This document shows positions 1 to 11,302 of a DNA stretch of 64,000 bases, one piece after another. Source of the DNA: Rhizoctonia solani (lineage: Eukaryota > Basidiomycota > Agaricomycetes > Cantharellales > Ceratobasidiaceae); assembly GCF_016906535.1 (NCBI RefSeq), contig NC_057379.1:1922001-1986000 (forward strand), read 5' to 3'. The notes beneath the pieces are model-generated. The model worked only from the letters and a program-made list of their open reading frames with translations, was not told the DNA's origin and made no database searches. The position numbers and the translations under genes are program-made. How positions within the stretch are numbered: position 1 is the first letter of the stretch; each line of letters starts with the position of its first letter.

Positions 1-976
1 TAAAAGTGTACACTATTTCCGCAACAGCTGTACCACACTTATAATTATGCCCAGACCGCGCCAACTTGAGCTTAAAGCATCCTGCACTCAGGGTTTTCCA
101 ACATTCTATATAAGGCACACCTGTTTCCATTGCTAAAACCTGTGCTTTGGGGCTCCGTTGTGTGTAACAATTCAAGCCCGCTATGGATCTATTCTGTTAA
201 GAAGCTGGGGCCTTCCCTTTGAATGTGACAGTATACCCCCAATCTCTACACTGCACCTGCCAAGAAGACTTTTGGAGACAGCTACTGCGGATACAGACTT
301 TGTATGGAGACTAGAGCTACAACTTCCGCAATAGTTTTTAATTGCCCCCAAAAATGCATGGACTATGACATTGATATATTGCTCGCATTAGTAGTCCCAT
401 GCGCCTTACGTGCACGCATACGTGGGGATTTTCATTTCCCGCTATAGGAATATCATGTACTTACTAGTTTCTAGGATCTTGTGCGCACTGTAATCAAGTC
501 AGTAAGCCGTAAGTGAACCCGTCGTACGATATATGCGTAGTATGCGTCATCCTCATATAATGAATCGACGACTATTCTGAGGGTATAAAAGGGGCTCGTT
601 TGAGCTCAGTTTCATTATATATCCTTCTTTCATACTACTTACCCATCACTCTAATTTTTTGTGTATTTACATAGCTATAGCTTGTATATATATCTTATTT
701 ACAAATTTTGAATTCTATACCTGCTTTGTCTCACGTTGGATAAACGTGTGACATTGGGCAAATGCTCCATGTTCAAGTAATTCCTGGACATTTACAACTC
801 GAATATTATTTGATTTCAGGTAAGGGGCCTCCTGAGTCCGCACAGTTAGCGTACGACCTCAATCATCCAGCTTTGGATTTTATTTGTCTGGGCTCAGGTT
901 GTGGGATTGAATAGAACCGCTCAAATATTTGAACGCACGGTTCTACCAGTTAAACGAAGTACTTTGTGCCAATTTT
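1..976. other. Non-coding stretch, no gene recognised
   Basis: I see no supportable coding region on either strand. The only notable element is a TATA-like core at 581-594 followed by a pyrimidine-rich tract, described separately. The rest is unremarkable AT-leaning intergenic sequence. Confidence 0.5.
581..594 (+). promoter_or_regulatory. TATA-box-like core without an obvious gene
   Basis: The sequence GGGTATAAAAGGGG is a near-consensus TATA element and is followed by a CT-rich tract at about 620-660 that resembles a fungal transcription start region. No ORF of substance follows on the plus strand, so the transcript, if any, would be non-coding or belong to a decayed gene. A nearly identical core recurs at 19357-19370. 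The call rests on sequence similarity only. Confidence 0.3.
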
Positions 977-1207
977 CTAATTGTAGAATGATTTGTAGAC
1001 CAGTCTCGAGGGCAAGTGAAAGCTTTCGTTGGGCTTTCGGAAAGGCGGGTATGTAAAAACATCATATCTTGTGATTCCAAATGGCTCTGTGTTCATATCC
1101 TTCACCCAAGATAATTCTCTGAAGTTGTTGGAGCATATAACCCTATTGCCAGGCCGAAGGCCTGACCAGATTTGCGTGAACTTTGATTGATATCGAATGA
1201 ATTTCAT
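977..1207 (-). CDS. Small hypothetical protein, related to the 26660-27202 product
   Basis: This is an uninterrupted 76-codon ORF. I do not recognise a characterised family. The N-terminus (MKFIRYQSKFTQIW) and C-terminus (ITRYDVFTYPPF, then HLPSRLVYKS) line up with the two ends of the 180-residue protein at 26660-27202 (MRFIHYEPEHTRAW; MTRHEVWTYPAF; HLPKRVVWRS). The long Ser/Pro-rich middle of the larger protein is absent here. Shared residues at both ends, at the same distance from start and stop, argue for common descent rather than chance. It may be a short paralogue or an internally deleted relic. There is no transmembrane segment or signal peptide. Confidence 0.45.
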   Translation of the reverse strand: MKFIRYQSKFTQIWSGLRPGNRVICSNNFRELSWVKDMNTEPFGITRYDVFTYPPFRKPNESFHLPSRLVYKSFYN

Positions 1208-2951
1208 TGTGGAATGCTATAAAAAAGCGAACTTGAGCGTTTGAGTGATGCGAGAATGGCAGAAGCATACCATCACTAGTGGATAATGATATCCATCCGC
1301 TTTGTAAAAGCACACCTAGCTCGGTTGGTGAGAAAGTTCTTCCACATGCCACGTTCTTTATATGCATACTTCACGAGACACGACCTGACCGTTTGAATCC
1401 CTCATAGTACTACAGTATGACTCCTGGTCGCGCTCCCAATTAAAATTATAAACGTGTTTGACCGAAGGCGGAGTGCTGGATGTAAATGGGTCGCAAGGTC
1501 TGAACTGAGTTGGTGCTTTGCTTACGCTTCAAGGAACCGATTGCTTAGTTCAAATATCCCTTCCTTACAATCCCTATCTATTGTACAATATAAGTAAAGA
1601 AAACCAAATTAAAAATATGAACATACGTATATAAGCGGCGCAGCTGTAAGGTGTGGGTCTCAGTTAGAACAGCCGTGCTAAAACAAATCTTTAGGTAACG
1701 ACGGACCTAACCTCTATCTCACTGGCATCCTGTAAGAATACAAATAGATGTATAAAGTCAGCTTTATATGTACTCATAACCCAATTTAAATCCAAATCAA
1801 CCAGTTGATTTATGAGCTCTAATATCATGGAGTTCACTGCGGTAAAATCTCCTAGAATTTCGCCAGATATTCCAAGCAGACTAATGTTGTATTTCCAAAT
1901 CAGTCGTTTTCGAGCTGACGGACAATAGGAGTCTGAATAGTCACGCACATGATTTTTATTTCAGGAACAAGGTTATCTATAACAAACTTGTAGGCCGCAG
2001 ATACTATGTTCGTATACTGGGGTTCCAAGCCATCGTTTTCAGCCACTGATGCATGTAAGATACGGTGGTTCAGTACAAATGTCAGTATCAATGAATACCT
2101 TGAATACTACGCGCACAAGTTTCTACTGACCTTGATTCCCATCTTTTTGCATAAAGTCTCTAAATTTTGGTTGTAGCTGGGATCTAAGCCTGGGTCCGGG
2201 AACATCCATATGCTCAGGGAAAATAATTTGCCTATATGATCCAGTCTCGGATCTATGTTTTGCCATATGCTTTATGTGGTTCAGGCTGAGGTGCGTTGAA
2301 TTCAACAGGTTAAAAGCTCAAGATGACTCATTGTTTGCGTGTACTACTTACGCTTCTTCACGGGTGAATTCAGAGTCTAGTACAGTTTATGTCTAAGAGG
2401 CACTCTATGCATCGATTAAATGTAGGCTTACTCACATAACACAACTATTAGATTTGTGGATACAATAGTCATAGTTAAGCAGATTGGAGAGATATGTACC
2501 ATTAATCGCACCCATGCACCTTACTAATAAGCATTTATGACACAAAGGTTTATTTATGATCGCAACAATCTTGGAGAGTGGGTATGTTAAGGTACACCAA
2601 AAACATAGTACAAAGGGCGGCGCTTGTGATTAGACACATGCATTGTATCAGGGTGCTGTGTCAGCACTCTGGGTAACTCAGTGTCTCGCGTCCGTATTCA
2701 ATAGCATGCGATACCAACTGATTACTTATTATAAAGGAGAACTCGAACTAGTTTATTGCCTAGTGGGAACCGGTGGTTGTCCCTTATAATTGGGATTTTA
2801 ACCAGTGATTACTTGATGTGGCGTACCCTACAATTGGTTTATGCCAAGGGTTTGCTTGATAAAGTACAAAAAATTGTAAGAATCAAATAACACAAGTAGA
2901 TTTCAGATTAAATGATACAATGAGAGACTATAACAATTTGGTGTGTTATGC
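1208..2951. other. Non-coding stretch, no gene recognised
   Basis: Only short ORFs with no family resemblance and no consistent splice structure are present. A diffuse minus-strand gene cannot be excluded, but I could not assemble one with in-phase introns. Confidence 0.4.
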
Positions 2952-4699
2952 TCACCCGGAAATCGTCTTGGTGCGCGCTACGTCCGAAAGACAGTTCACA
3001 GTGCAGGCCCAAATATCATACATAGTATCCTCGAATTCAGTTTTGTTGGGTTGTTGTGTCCCAGCAGTCAGCTTAGTAACTCTTTGGCAGTGCTCAATAA
3101 TCCGACCTTTGACCCAGTCTTGAAGGCTGGAGGTGGATGAGCCTTTAATCGGAATCAGAGCTTTTACCATGCCTTTAATGACCTATGAGAAGAATGGTGA
3201 ATATTTTCGCTTTAATCAGATAAAAACAGGTCCCTACGGTAGGATCGGTCTCGAATTGTAGTACTTCAGGAGTTGTCGAGGGCAAGTTCATGGTTACGTA
3301 TTTTGCGACACCTTGACTGATCAAAGGGATATATCGGTCATTTGCCTTGCAAGCTTCCTCCCATGCTTTGATCCAAGCTATCTTCGCTCTATTAGAAATG
3401 CTGGCCTTCGAAAAGTTGGAGCTACCGTCATTGGTGGTAGGTTTGTTTGACGAGACCCAATTCCCACGAATCATTCCAAGCAATCTCCCACTTAGCTGGT
3501 GGAAGTGTTGGCAACCCCCATGCTTGGCGTTCAGCAATAGGAGGGGGTTGTTCTGTCTCACGAGCTGGGTTGATGGCGGGCGTAGTGATAACACGATAGG
3601 GCTGCCCCGCTTCCTTGGCTGCTGCGTCAGATGCTTTTTGGACACATGCTACGGCAAGACGACATTTCTCCTTCCAAAGGTCACCTCCCTGTGCACTAGA
3701 TAGAATATCACGCCACATATTTTCAACAACGGCCTCCATAGCTGCGTCTTGTGCGGCATGGGTAGCATGAACTCAGGCGGCATGGTTAGCGGCCTTCTGG
3801 GCACTGTTCTCGGACAGATCGCGCATGGTCTTATCAATGGTCGAATGAAGAATAAGCTCTGCTAGCGATTTGCGAATCTGCTCGCGAGTTTCGCCCAGTG
3901 CCTTTCTGAGAGTATCTAGAAGATATGCTGAGCCCACGAACGAGAAAGGAACTAGTGTTTCAGCCTTATTTCTCAGAGCTAAATTTCCGGCGACGACCTT
4001 TTTGGGCCCCGGGCCGGGGTCCTGGCTAAGCCCATTAATGACAGATGCGACTAGATTGTTCCAAAGAATTTCCTCTTGGGCAAGGAGTGCCCAATCAACC
4101 GTGCACCTTGCGGTTGCGGTAATTATCATCCAGGAAAAGAAATAACAATTGTACCGAGTAAGAGAGTAGGCCTGTGTATTTTTATTCGCTTGGATCCCAT
4201 AACAAACCGCAAGTATCGTTAGAATATCTTGACCTTGAGGGAAGTGCATGCGTAGAGTGAGATCTGAGGTTCGTTTAATCTCGGGATAGAATGTTATGTC
4301 GGATTTAGCAATTACGTGTGCCGTATCTTCCGAAGGAATGGGTTCGCCAACTAGGACATTGGAACGATTGTTGACATCGCCCCGCCGATCAAAACGACAA
4401 ACAGTATCATTTCCTAGGTCCACGACAATAAATTCATGGAAGAAAGGGGACTCGCGTTCTTTACGGTACTCCAGAAGCTTAAACGTGGTGGACAATTTTG
4501 TCTGCTGTTGATACCATTCTTCTGTTTCGCCTTTTCGCCAGCTATTGCCTTCTTCAGTGAAGTTGATCTTGTGTGGCTCCTGTGTTCGAGCATTAGATGA
4601 AGAACCAGATAGCTTATTCAATGAAGCAATAGCAAACGAATTAGAGTTGATGAATGAGCTCCCATGAGCTTTGACCAAACCAGATTTTGCGAATGACAT
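2952..4699 (-). pseudogene. Decayed copy of the 5290-6895 gene (possible papain-like fold)
   Basis: The first 308 codons (4699 down to 3773) align along their length with the neighbouring protein at 5290-6895. They share the HE-[FY]-IVV-[DE]-L strand and the RYNCYFFSW motif. The frame then meets TGA (3773-3775) where the neighbour reads straight through. The homologous sequence continues in the same frame (MEAVVENMW, DLWKEKCR) until about 3462-3467, where a small deletion shifts the frame, and resumes with AKIAWIKAWEEACKAND. A 55-nt intron (3183-3237) sits at the same place as in the intact copy, and the last exon (3182-2952) aligns with the neighbour's last exon. One stop and one frameshift make this a pseudogene. 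Unannotated introns hiding both lesions are unlikely because the neighbour has none there. Confidence 0.8.
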
Positions 4700-5289
4700 G
4701 TAAGGTTGAGCTTAGACAGTTGTAATATTCAACCAGTCTGCCTAGGCGGTGCAACCTATGTAGTACTTTAGCTCAGACTAGGATGCTCGCGTAAGGGAAG
4801 GAGCAATCGGTGGGCGTTTATCGTGTGATGCATCGATGGCCGAGTCCCGAGTGGCTGTGCTAACCATGCCTCACGCGACATGACCACACGAACTTGTAAG
4901 TTGGTTTCTGAGGGTATTGAATCGCGCCAATACATCAAACTCAATTTTTGAAGATAGAGATACAATTATATATCTGAATTAGGGCAAACTCTCAGGGCAT
5001 AAGTAAAGCAGGGTGGGTGGGGCCTAGTTGGGGTGTATTTAGCCACCACGGCCAAGGTTTTTTTTATAGCATTGGATGCGTTTCGTGTATCCAAATTAAC
5101 TGCCTACGTCAGCCTTATGATATCGCCCAAGGAGTCAGCATTGCATTTTTGCCTCGCCGATCATTCATGCAGAAGATCAATGGTTGAATTCGGTTTAATC
5201 GTACATAAAGTTAGGGAAAACGCGAGTGAGATTGTGTATATAGTCCGAAAATAATAATAAGGCACATTGCCGCCTACCACATTGGAAGA
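4700..5289. other. Spacer between the decayed and intact paralogues
   Basis: This interval lies upstream of the pseudogene and downstream of the intact copy. I see no conserved ORF and no strong promoter element. Confidence 0.4.
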
Positions 5290-6895
5290 TTAAGGAGTCG
5301 AAAAAGCCAGGTCCTCCAGCTGAGTAACTGTGACCCAAATACGTGTCATGGACTCCTCGATAATCTCGCTGGTCACTCCGGCAGTCGGAACATGAGAAAG
5401 ACGATTGACAAACTCTGAGATCCGAGCCTGAATAAATCTCTGCAGCTCGCTATGAGATGTATCTGATGAAGTGAGCGATTTTACCATCCGTTTAACGGCT
5501 CCTGGGGCCTACACCAATGTCGGTAAGTAAGTTATTAGTATCAGAATGAAGCATGCATACTGTTTTATCAATCTTGATCACCGCCTCAGGTAAATGATTC
5601 ATCACATAGGTGGCCACCCCATTGCTCACCAACGGCACATAGATTTCATTTGCAAGGGTTGCGTCCTTCCAAGCTTTGCTCCATGCCGCCTTGGCAAGCA
5701 ACGCAATACGTGAAGTGGCCGGTTTGGTTTTGGACTTCACCAGCCAGTTCTGATTCCACGTGTCATCCCAAGCGTCTTCCCAGGCCTCTCGAATAGATGC
5801 AGTCGCTGAGCCCAGGTCGCCGGAAACAGGGGGTGTAGCAGGGGGTGTAAGCGGGAAGGTTAGGGCAGCGTCGGCTGCTGCTGCCGAAGCCTTTCGAACG
5901 CAGTCTTCTGTCCTCTTGCATCTGTCCTCCCACAGTTGGATACCATCCTGTTCGGAAAGCAGGGTTCCCCACATCACCTCGATCACTGCTTCAAATGACG
6001 CATCCCGAGCGGCTTGAGAGGCATGACTCCGGGCGGCATCTTCGGCGGCAGATTTGGATGACTTTTCGGTGATTTCGAGGATATTTTTCTCGACTGTTGA
6101 TTTAAGAAGTGATTCGGTGAGGTTTTTCTTGACGTTGGAGCGTGTGTGACTTAGTGCAATTTGTAGCGTGCTGAGAAGGTATGCTGAGCCAGAAGATGGA
6201 GGAATGGGGGCGTTAGACTTTTTTCCGAACATGGAACGTGTGCTTGATTTGAGTCGGTCGAGTCTCGACTCATCGGAATTAATCCCGGCCATAGTCGTTT
6301 TGACAAGTTCGTCCCAAAGCTTAGCGTTGCTACCTAGGAGCGCCCAGTCAACCGTCCGTCGTGCAAGAGCAGTTACGATTGTCCAGGAGAAGAAGTAGCA
6401 ATTGTATCGAAAGAGCGAGTAATGTTCCGTCTCTCCGTCTCGTTGAATACCATAGCAAATGCCGAGTATCGTTAAAATATCCTGCCCGTCCGGAAAGTGC
6501 ATTCGTAGGACGACTTCAGATTCGTTGATAATCGGAGGATAATATTTCTCGTCATCCTTCCTAATGACGTGGGCTGTATCGCTTGCATCGAGGCCTTCGA
6601 CTGTGAGCCCATTTGCCCAGACCTCTCTCTTTCCTTGCCTGTCGAACCGGCATACGGTACCGTTGTCAAGCTCCACAACGATATACTCGTGTTTCCAGCC
6701 ATCGCGCATTTTGCGATACTCCAGTTTGGTAAACTTGGTGCTCGGTTGCTCCATATACCATTCTTCAGTAGGGCCTGACCGCCAGCCACCGGAATAGTCG
6801 ATCTGATGAGGGTCCGAAGAATGCTCTTTGGATCCGGAGTATCTTCCGAGCCTATTCGCAGAAGTGATGAGAAGGTTATCTTTGTGGAGACCCAT
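5290..6895 (-). CDS. Hypothetical protein with H...NC motif, possible permuted papain-like (LRAT/NlpC-P60) fold
   Basis: There are two exons, 6895-5561 and 5508-5290, separated by a 52-nt GT-AG intron at a phase-0 position, giving 517 residues. The start is the first Met of the long frame and aligns with the paralogue. The N-terminal half carries His69 in WKHEYIVVEL and Cys166 in LFRYNCYFFSW, about 97 residues apart, followed by an aromatic-rich helix. A histidine on a beta strand preceding an NC-x-x-F-type cysteine is the arrangement of circularly permuted papain-like enzymes such as LRAT. That assignment is inference from motif order, not from recognised homology. The C-terminal half is helical and Ala-rich, with spaced Trp residues (REAWEDAWDDTW, AKAAWSKAW). 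No signal peptide is seen. A decayed tandem copy lies directly downstream. Substrate and role are unknown. Confidence 0.7.
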
Positions 6896-7532
6896 GAAAA
6901 GTTAGCCGCGCAGGGAGTGAGAGTTTCGTAGAGCAACCAAGAGACTTTATAGCAGAACATACACAGTGGCTCAACGATCAAGCTGTGCCTCGTGGGGACC
7001 GAATAACCCATAATAAGGACAAAAACGGTAAAGATTTTCAGCACTGTTGCCACTCTGATGATAAAGGAAAGTCTCTAGAATCCCCAGTCTTCGACACTGA
7101 TGGAAGTATTCGTTGTATCGGAGTCTGAATTCGCTGTCCATATATAGCTAGAAGTAGAGTGATAGCGGGTAGTCATGGCCAAGTGAGGAGACAAAGCCTA
7201 TTGCGGGATGCGTTCATGGGACCGTGATAGGTACAATTAAAGGAGTTCACAGAATTTCCGGACTTTTGTTCTTCCTTTGTGAGCCAAATGAAAGGTTCAT
7301 GGTAAACAGAAAAAGTTCATATCTGGTAGATTCGAAGTTACGTGGGGTTTGATTTATATGGTTGTCTTGGAGGACCAGATGCTGAGTGTGTCGAACAGCA
7401 ATGGTCTCGATATGAGGATTAGATGAAGTCAATGGGCGTGGAGCGTGCCTGATAAGGACTCGGGCACGTGATCTTAACGCGTACCGCTTGTTGTTTGCCA
7501 CCACTTCAGTCTCTTATAATTCCCGCTTCAAT
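6896..7532. promoter_or_regulatory. Shared upstream region of two divergent genes
   Basis: About 640 bp separates the start of the minus-strand 5290-6895 gene from the start of the plus-strand zf-PARP gene, so both promoters must lie here. No clear TATA element or operator could be picked out. The ORFs overlapping this stretch are frame shadows. Confidence 0.4.
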
Positions 7533-10500
7533 ATGTCTGACGACGAAGGCACTAAAAAGCAAACCGGTTACAGACTAGAGTATGCCTCGAGCAACCGTGC
7601 CAAATGTTCAGGCAAGTAAAAAATGAATATCCAGAGATAGTCGCTTATCTGAAAATGAGGATAGGTCCCAAACCATGCTCTGGAAATACGATTAGCAAGG
7701 GCGAATTGAGATTAGGTACATTGCTAGACTACAACGGGAATAAAAGTTTGTAAGTCAATTGACTCTCCGGTCTATTTTCTCCTACTCAACACATCATGAT
7801 CTAGTAAATGGCGTCACTGGGGTTGCACGACTGCACGCATCCTCTCTAACTTCAAGAATCAGTTTGACAACGCCGATGAGCTTGATGGCTTTGACGAATT
7901 GAAAGACGAAGACAAGGATCGTGTACGCAAGGCTTGGGCAGTGAGTCTTGGATATGACTTTAGGTTGTCTCATGTCTGAAAGTCCAATTCAGGATGGACA
8001 TGTTGCCGACGAAGATATCCCTGCGACCGCACGCAAAGAAGAGGACGAGGCGGGCGACAGCGGCTCAAAGAAGAAAACGAATAAACGCAAAAAGGTTCGT
8101 TCTTTATGCTTGTATACCTTGCACCTTGACTGACGTAACCAACAACGTTCGGCCCATTCGCACTCCCCGTGGGTTTTTGGTGCTCATTTCTATGTGTGAT
8201 CATCACTGCCTCTCGATCGACGACGCAAAATTAGGATGCCGATAACGCTGAGGAACAGGAAGAGGACAAGCCGAAAAAGAAAAGGGCACCGGCAAAAGCC
8301 AAGGTGAGCACCTCCGTCCCCAACTAGAATTCTATCTCTCGGGGATAAACCATCCCGGGCTTCCTTCATCACCGGTTATCCTGGGGTTGTGCGACCTCGA
8401 ACCGATCTTGCCCGGTTCCTTATCCTTCCCACGCCGATTTCATCTGGGCGCAAATCATCATACTAATTTCATTCGCATTCTTGAATCATTATGATGCCGA
8501 ATAATACTTATATGGTAACCTTCCGTAGGATAATGACGCAACTACCGAGTCAAAAGGCAAGCGTGCGCCTGCTAAGAAGGCGGTGAGTTTCCCCAATTTT
8601 TCTTTTTGGTGATCATAGCCTTCCGGGGATCTTGCGACTGACTCGGTGTGGTATGCTAGACCGCGAAAGAGGAAGCAGAGGAAGAAACAGAAGAGAAACC
8701 CAAGAAACGCGCTCCTGCGAAAAAAGTACGTTCTTGACTTGAAAAATCCACCTTTTCGATTCCGTCGGGTTAGATGCATATGGCTTTAGTCATTGCATTG
8801 CACCTGTTAGCCACCTTGCTCCGTTGGCACCTCGATTTTTCGCGATTTGCTCTGCTTCTATTCCTGATTCGCGCCAACCGGCTCGCATGGCTTTATTGAG
8901 CCTAGGTCCACCTCTGGGTATGCCTGGATAAAGTGAATCGAGCGGCACTTAGCCGAGTTTCTTGATCGTGATGGATAGATTTGTCGTTATTTGCAAACCT
9001 TTCACTTTCGAGCATATGAATACCCCACTGCTCTGTGAAGCTCGATATATATACCGCAGCTCTGATATGGCTAACTGATCTACCTTCTGTAGGCTTCTGC
9101 ATCTGAGACAGCTACCAAAGAAAAGCCTTCCAAGAAGTCTAGCGCGAAAAAGAAGGGTACCAAGCCCCAGGTTGGTTATAGACTTTTGCTTATTTCCACC
9201 AAAGCGAAACCCGCGTGAATCTCACGGATTCTTGTATTGATGGCATATAAAATCGCCAGTCGGCTTGCTTTGCCTTGAATTCCACCTCGATGTTTCTTCA
9301 GCTGGCGTTATCATCCTTCGAATGCACAGCTAATTCTTCATATCTAGACTGACGGGGAGGATTCTGCTGAAGAAATCCCTTTGCCCGAAGAAGATGAGAT
9401 CTCCGCTACCGATGAGGAACCCGAACCTGAGGTGTCCAAGCCTGCTAGAGGCAAGAAGGCCACTGCATCTAAGTCCAAGAAAGGCGAGAAAACCGATGAC
9501 GAAGAACTCAAGCCCAAGTCCGCCACCAACAAGGGCAAAGGGAAAGCTGATTCTAAAGCAAAGGCTGACTCAAAGTCCAAGACCGCCACGAAAGGACGGG
9601 GCAAGGGCAAGAAGACTCAAATCACGGACAACGAGTCTGGGGAGGAGATTCAGTTACCTGATGACGAAGAGTTGAGTGGTACAGATGAGGAGGCAAAGGT
9701 GAGCGTCTGTTCGAGTGATTACATTATTAGTTCCCCCCCTCTCCTCCCACTTGGGCCTTAATCGATTGGCCGTCAAGCCTCCTATCTTTGGTCCATTTTT
9801 CATTCGAATTTCGCAACACGTTCCACGAAAACTATTATATTCTCCGCTCTTGCTCTTCCTGTTCACCCAGCCAACCCTCTTGGTGTACTCTGAGCCACCC
9901 CCCACCCCCGAGTCAGTCTCTACTGGGCTAAATTCTGTTCTCGCTCGTCCCCCAAATGATGCATTGATGGGCTTCATTATATTGATATCACACCTGCGGC
10001 CGCCACGTGCTCACCCAATATGTATCATCAGCTATGCTGTGAACATGCGCCCACCATTTCAATCATACTTCTACTCCCTCTGTTATATTTTATCTTATTT
10101 CCCTGGCTGCTGCAAAATCCGTCATCAGAAATCTCTCTTCCATAGCGCCTGTCCAAAAAGACGCGTAATTCGCCCATCCTCCTATCATTGATAGGCACGC
10201 CGGAGTTTCTGCCCATCCTTTAGCTTCACGATCTTGTACATTTCTCTGCGTGGTCTCACCGTTAGGACAGTATTGGGCCATACATGCTAATAGATTTCCA
10301 CACAGGTAGAGGCGAAGAAACCCACTTCGAAAGCCAAAGAACCTACTTCCAAAAGGCGTGAAGTGCCCGCCGAGCAAGCCAATTCCGCCGAGGACGAAAG
10401 CACGAACGCGAAACCTAAACCTACCTCGAGCAAGGCGAAGCCTACATCCACCAAGAAGAGCGGTAAAGGCAAAACGGAACCGGTTGATGAATTAGCTGAA

Positions 10501-11007
10501 CCGGAGGTTGTTCCAGCTTCCAAAGCCAAAAAGGCAAAGGAAGTTGCCAAAGCCGCAGCGGCTGAGGCTGGAAACTCCGGAGCCGACAAGGAAGAGGCGA
10601 CGGAAGCGGAGGTGGGCGCTCCGACATCCAACAAAGGCAATTCGCGTGTCTCATCTCGAGCAAAACAGAATGACCCGGCGGCCCCTGCAATAGGCGATGC
10701 AGCCGAGTCTACGGTGAAAAAAGCTCCGGCTTCCAAGGCTCGGGGAAAGAAGACTGCCGGTCTTGAGTCTTCCGAGGAGAAGATGGATGTTGACGAAGAA
10801 GAGGAAACGCCAGCAACCTCCAAACGCAAGCCCTCGAGCCGTGCCAAACCTGCTAGTCGCAGTAAAACCGCCAAATCAACGAAGAGCGCATCGTGAGTGC
10901 TGTCCGTTATTGTCACAAATCATAATGCTCATGGATCACCCATTCTCGTTTAAAGCAATGTGGGGCGCCCTACTGCCATCGGCGAGGACCATGAGGATGA
11001 TGAATAG
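7533..11007 (+). CDS. PARP-type zinc-finger protein with lysine-rich repetitive tail
   Basis: Eleven exons in consistent phase: 7533-7611, 7665-7749, 7805-7940, 7993-8094, 8235-8303, 8529-8582, 8660-8725, 9093-9170, 9348-9698, 10306-10892, 10956-11007, giving 552 residues. Residues 13-70 form a PARP-type zinc finger (zf-PARP), the nick-sensing DNA-binding module of PARP1 and DNA ligase III. Visible ligands are Cys25 in NRAKCSG, Cys31 in PKPCSG, and the His and Cys of KWRHWGC. The rest is low-complexity Lys/Ala/Pro/Glu, including repeated KKRAPAK-type blocks carried on small phase-0 exons, as expected of a chromatin-associated tail. No PARP catalytic domain follows. The first intron uses a GC donor (AG|GCAAGT). 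The last intron is inferred: without it the frame stops at 10896; with it the tail ends in acidic GEDHEDDE. A nuclear DNA-damage or chromatin role is likely but unproven. Confidence 0.85.
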
Positions 11008-11302
11008 ATGATGAATGAGCTTCTGTGTGGCTATAGCCCTTCTCTTTTTTTTCTGAGTCTTAGAATCTCACCTGTCACTGATTTACATGGCAATGCTGAT
11101 CCGAGTATATCCCAATGCACACGAATCTAAGCCATCCTGAGTTTGACACGCCAATCACTTTTCCTTTGAGATTGCACCGGTATCCGGGTATTTCTACTTA
11201 TAAAGGCGCGCTGCCACAACCAAGTAGATATATATTGCAGACTCAAGGCGCACACACACGTTATACATCTTAGCCAAGCAATCTTCTGGCCCCATCATCT
11301 CA
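11008..11302 (+). promoter_or_regulatory. Upstream region of the first WW-like gene
   Basis: A TTATAAAGG element at about 11198-11206 lies roughly 100 bp before the ATG at 11303 and is followed by a CA-rich stretch, consistent with a TATA-type core promoter for the downstream gene. Confidence 0.4.

Noticed and set aside
3347..3703. Plus-strand ORF inside the decayed papain-like gene
   Set aside because: Antisense to homologous coding sequence; no independent support.
6472..7053. 193-codon minus-strand ORF overlapping the 5290-6895 gene
   Set aside because: Out of frame with the conserved protein, and most of it is a shadow. The paralogue does not preserve it.
10287..10916. 209-codon minus-strand ORF over the zf-PARP tail
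   Set aside because: It is the complement of a Lys/Ala/Ser-rich coding exon, which naturally lacks stops. The sense frame is supported by splicing from the zinc finger.
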